NCBI GenBank assembly: GCA_900551675.1 | Contig: URXH01000101.1 | Coordinates: 1 to 5,880 of the forward strand | Origin: an uncultured bacterium | GTDB taxonomy: Bacteria; Cyanobacteriota; Vampirovibrionia; Gastranaerophilales; Gastranaerophilaceae | Length of the DNA: 5,880 nt | Direction: 5' to 3' | Shown here: positions 5,870-5,880 of the stretch, in pieces | Layout of the letters: the number at the start of each line of letters is the position of its first letter | Numbering within the stretch: the first letter of the stretch is position 1 | The notes under the pieces: model-generated | What the model was told of the DNA's origin: nothing | Seen by the model: only the letters and a program-made list of their open reading frames with translations | The model's database searches: none | Made by a program: the position numbers and the translations under genes

Positions 5870-5877
5870 CAAAAGTT

Positions 5878-5880
5878 ATG
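5878..5880 (+). CDS. Start codon of a gene continuing past the window
   Basis: Only the ATG is present, on the last three bases. It is supported by the AGGAGG at 5864-5869 and the promoter at 5814-5842. Nothing can be said about the product. The strong promoter and ribosome binding site suggest a well-expressed gene. Confidence 0.7.

Noticed and set aside
1..5880. CRISPR arrays, tRNA or rRNA genes, insertion sequences, phage or defence genes
   Set aside because: No regularly spaced repeats, cloverleaf with CCA-type acceptor, transposase motifs or defence domains were found on either strand.

Overview
The window is AT-rich bacterial DNA holding five complete genes and the first codon of a sixth. 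Several protein traits point to the Cyanobacteriota in the broad sense, probably a non-photosynthetic gut-type relative such as the Vampirovibrionophyceae/Gastranaerophilales. The threonyl-tRNA synthetase lacks the N-terminal TGS domain, as I recall cyanobacterial enzymes do. The SSB is short, ends its fold in a LLGSKRD motif like cyanobacterial SSBs, and has no acidic tail. This lineage call is inference from remembered family sequences, not a search result.

Layout: bases 1-110 are non-coding and contain a G/C-rich repeat-like patch. From 2687 down to 111 on the minus strand runs a tightly packed operon: ssb, a DUF1537 four-carbon acid-sugar kinase, and a PdxA-family dehydrogenase. Ssb and the kinase overlap by ATGA, and the kinase and PdxA overlap by 8 bp. 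The kinase/PdxA pair matches the known module in which D-threonate or D-erythronate is phosphorylated at C4, then oxidised and decarboxylated towards dihydroxyacetone phosphate. A role in vitamin B6 synthesis through 4-phosphohydroxythreonine is the main alternative. Coupling this pair to ssb is unexpected.

Behind ssb lies a separate minus-strand gene (2791-3735) for an FkbM-family SAM-dependent methyltransferase, with its own near-consensus promoter. The start codon follows from that promoter: a TTG at 3750 would be nearly leaderless, so ATG at 3735 is preferred.

A 210-bp divergent intergenic region separates it from thrS on the plus strand. This region carries a G/C-rich three-way-junction inverted-repeat element immediately upstream of the thrS ribosome binding site. 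thrS (3946-5751) ends at a very strong intrinsic terminator. A near-consensus promoter and an AGGAGG ribosome binding site follow, leading to an ATG on the last three bases.

No clear new enzymatic system is visible. The most interesting signals are small palindromic elements: one lies in frame inside the PdxA-family coding sequence and encodes a SELVSES peptide, one is the cloverleaf-like element in the thrS leader, and a possible third lies at the left edge. They suggest a genome colonised by several dispersed small repeats, one of them carried inside a protein.
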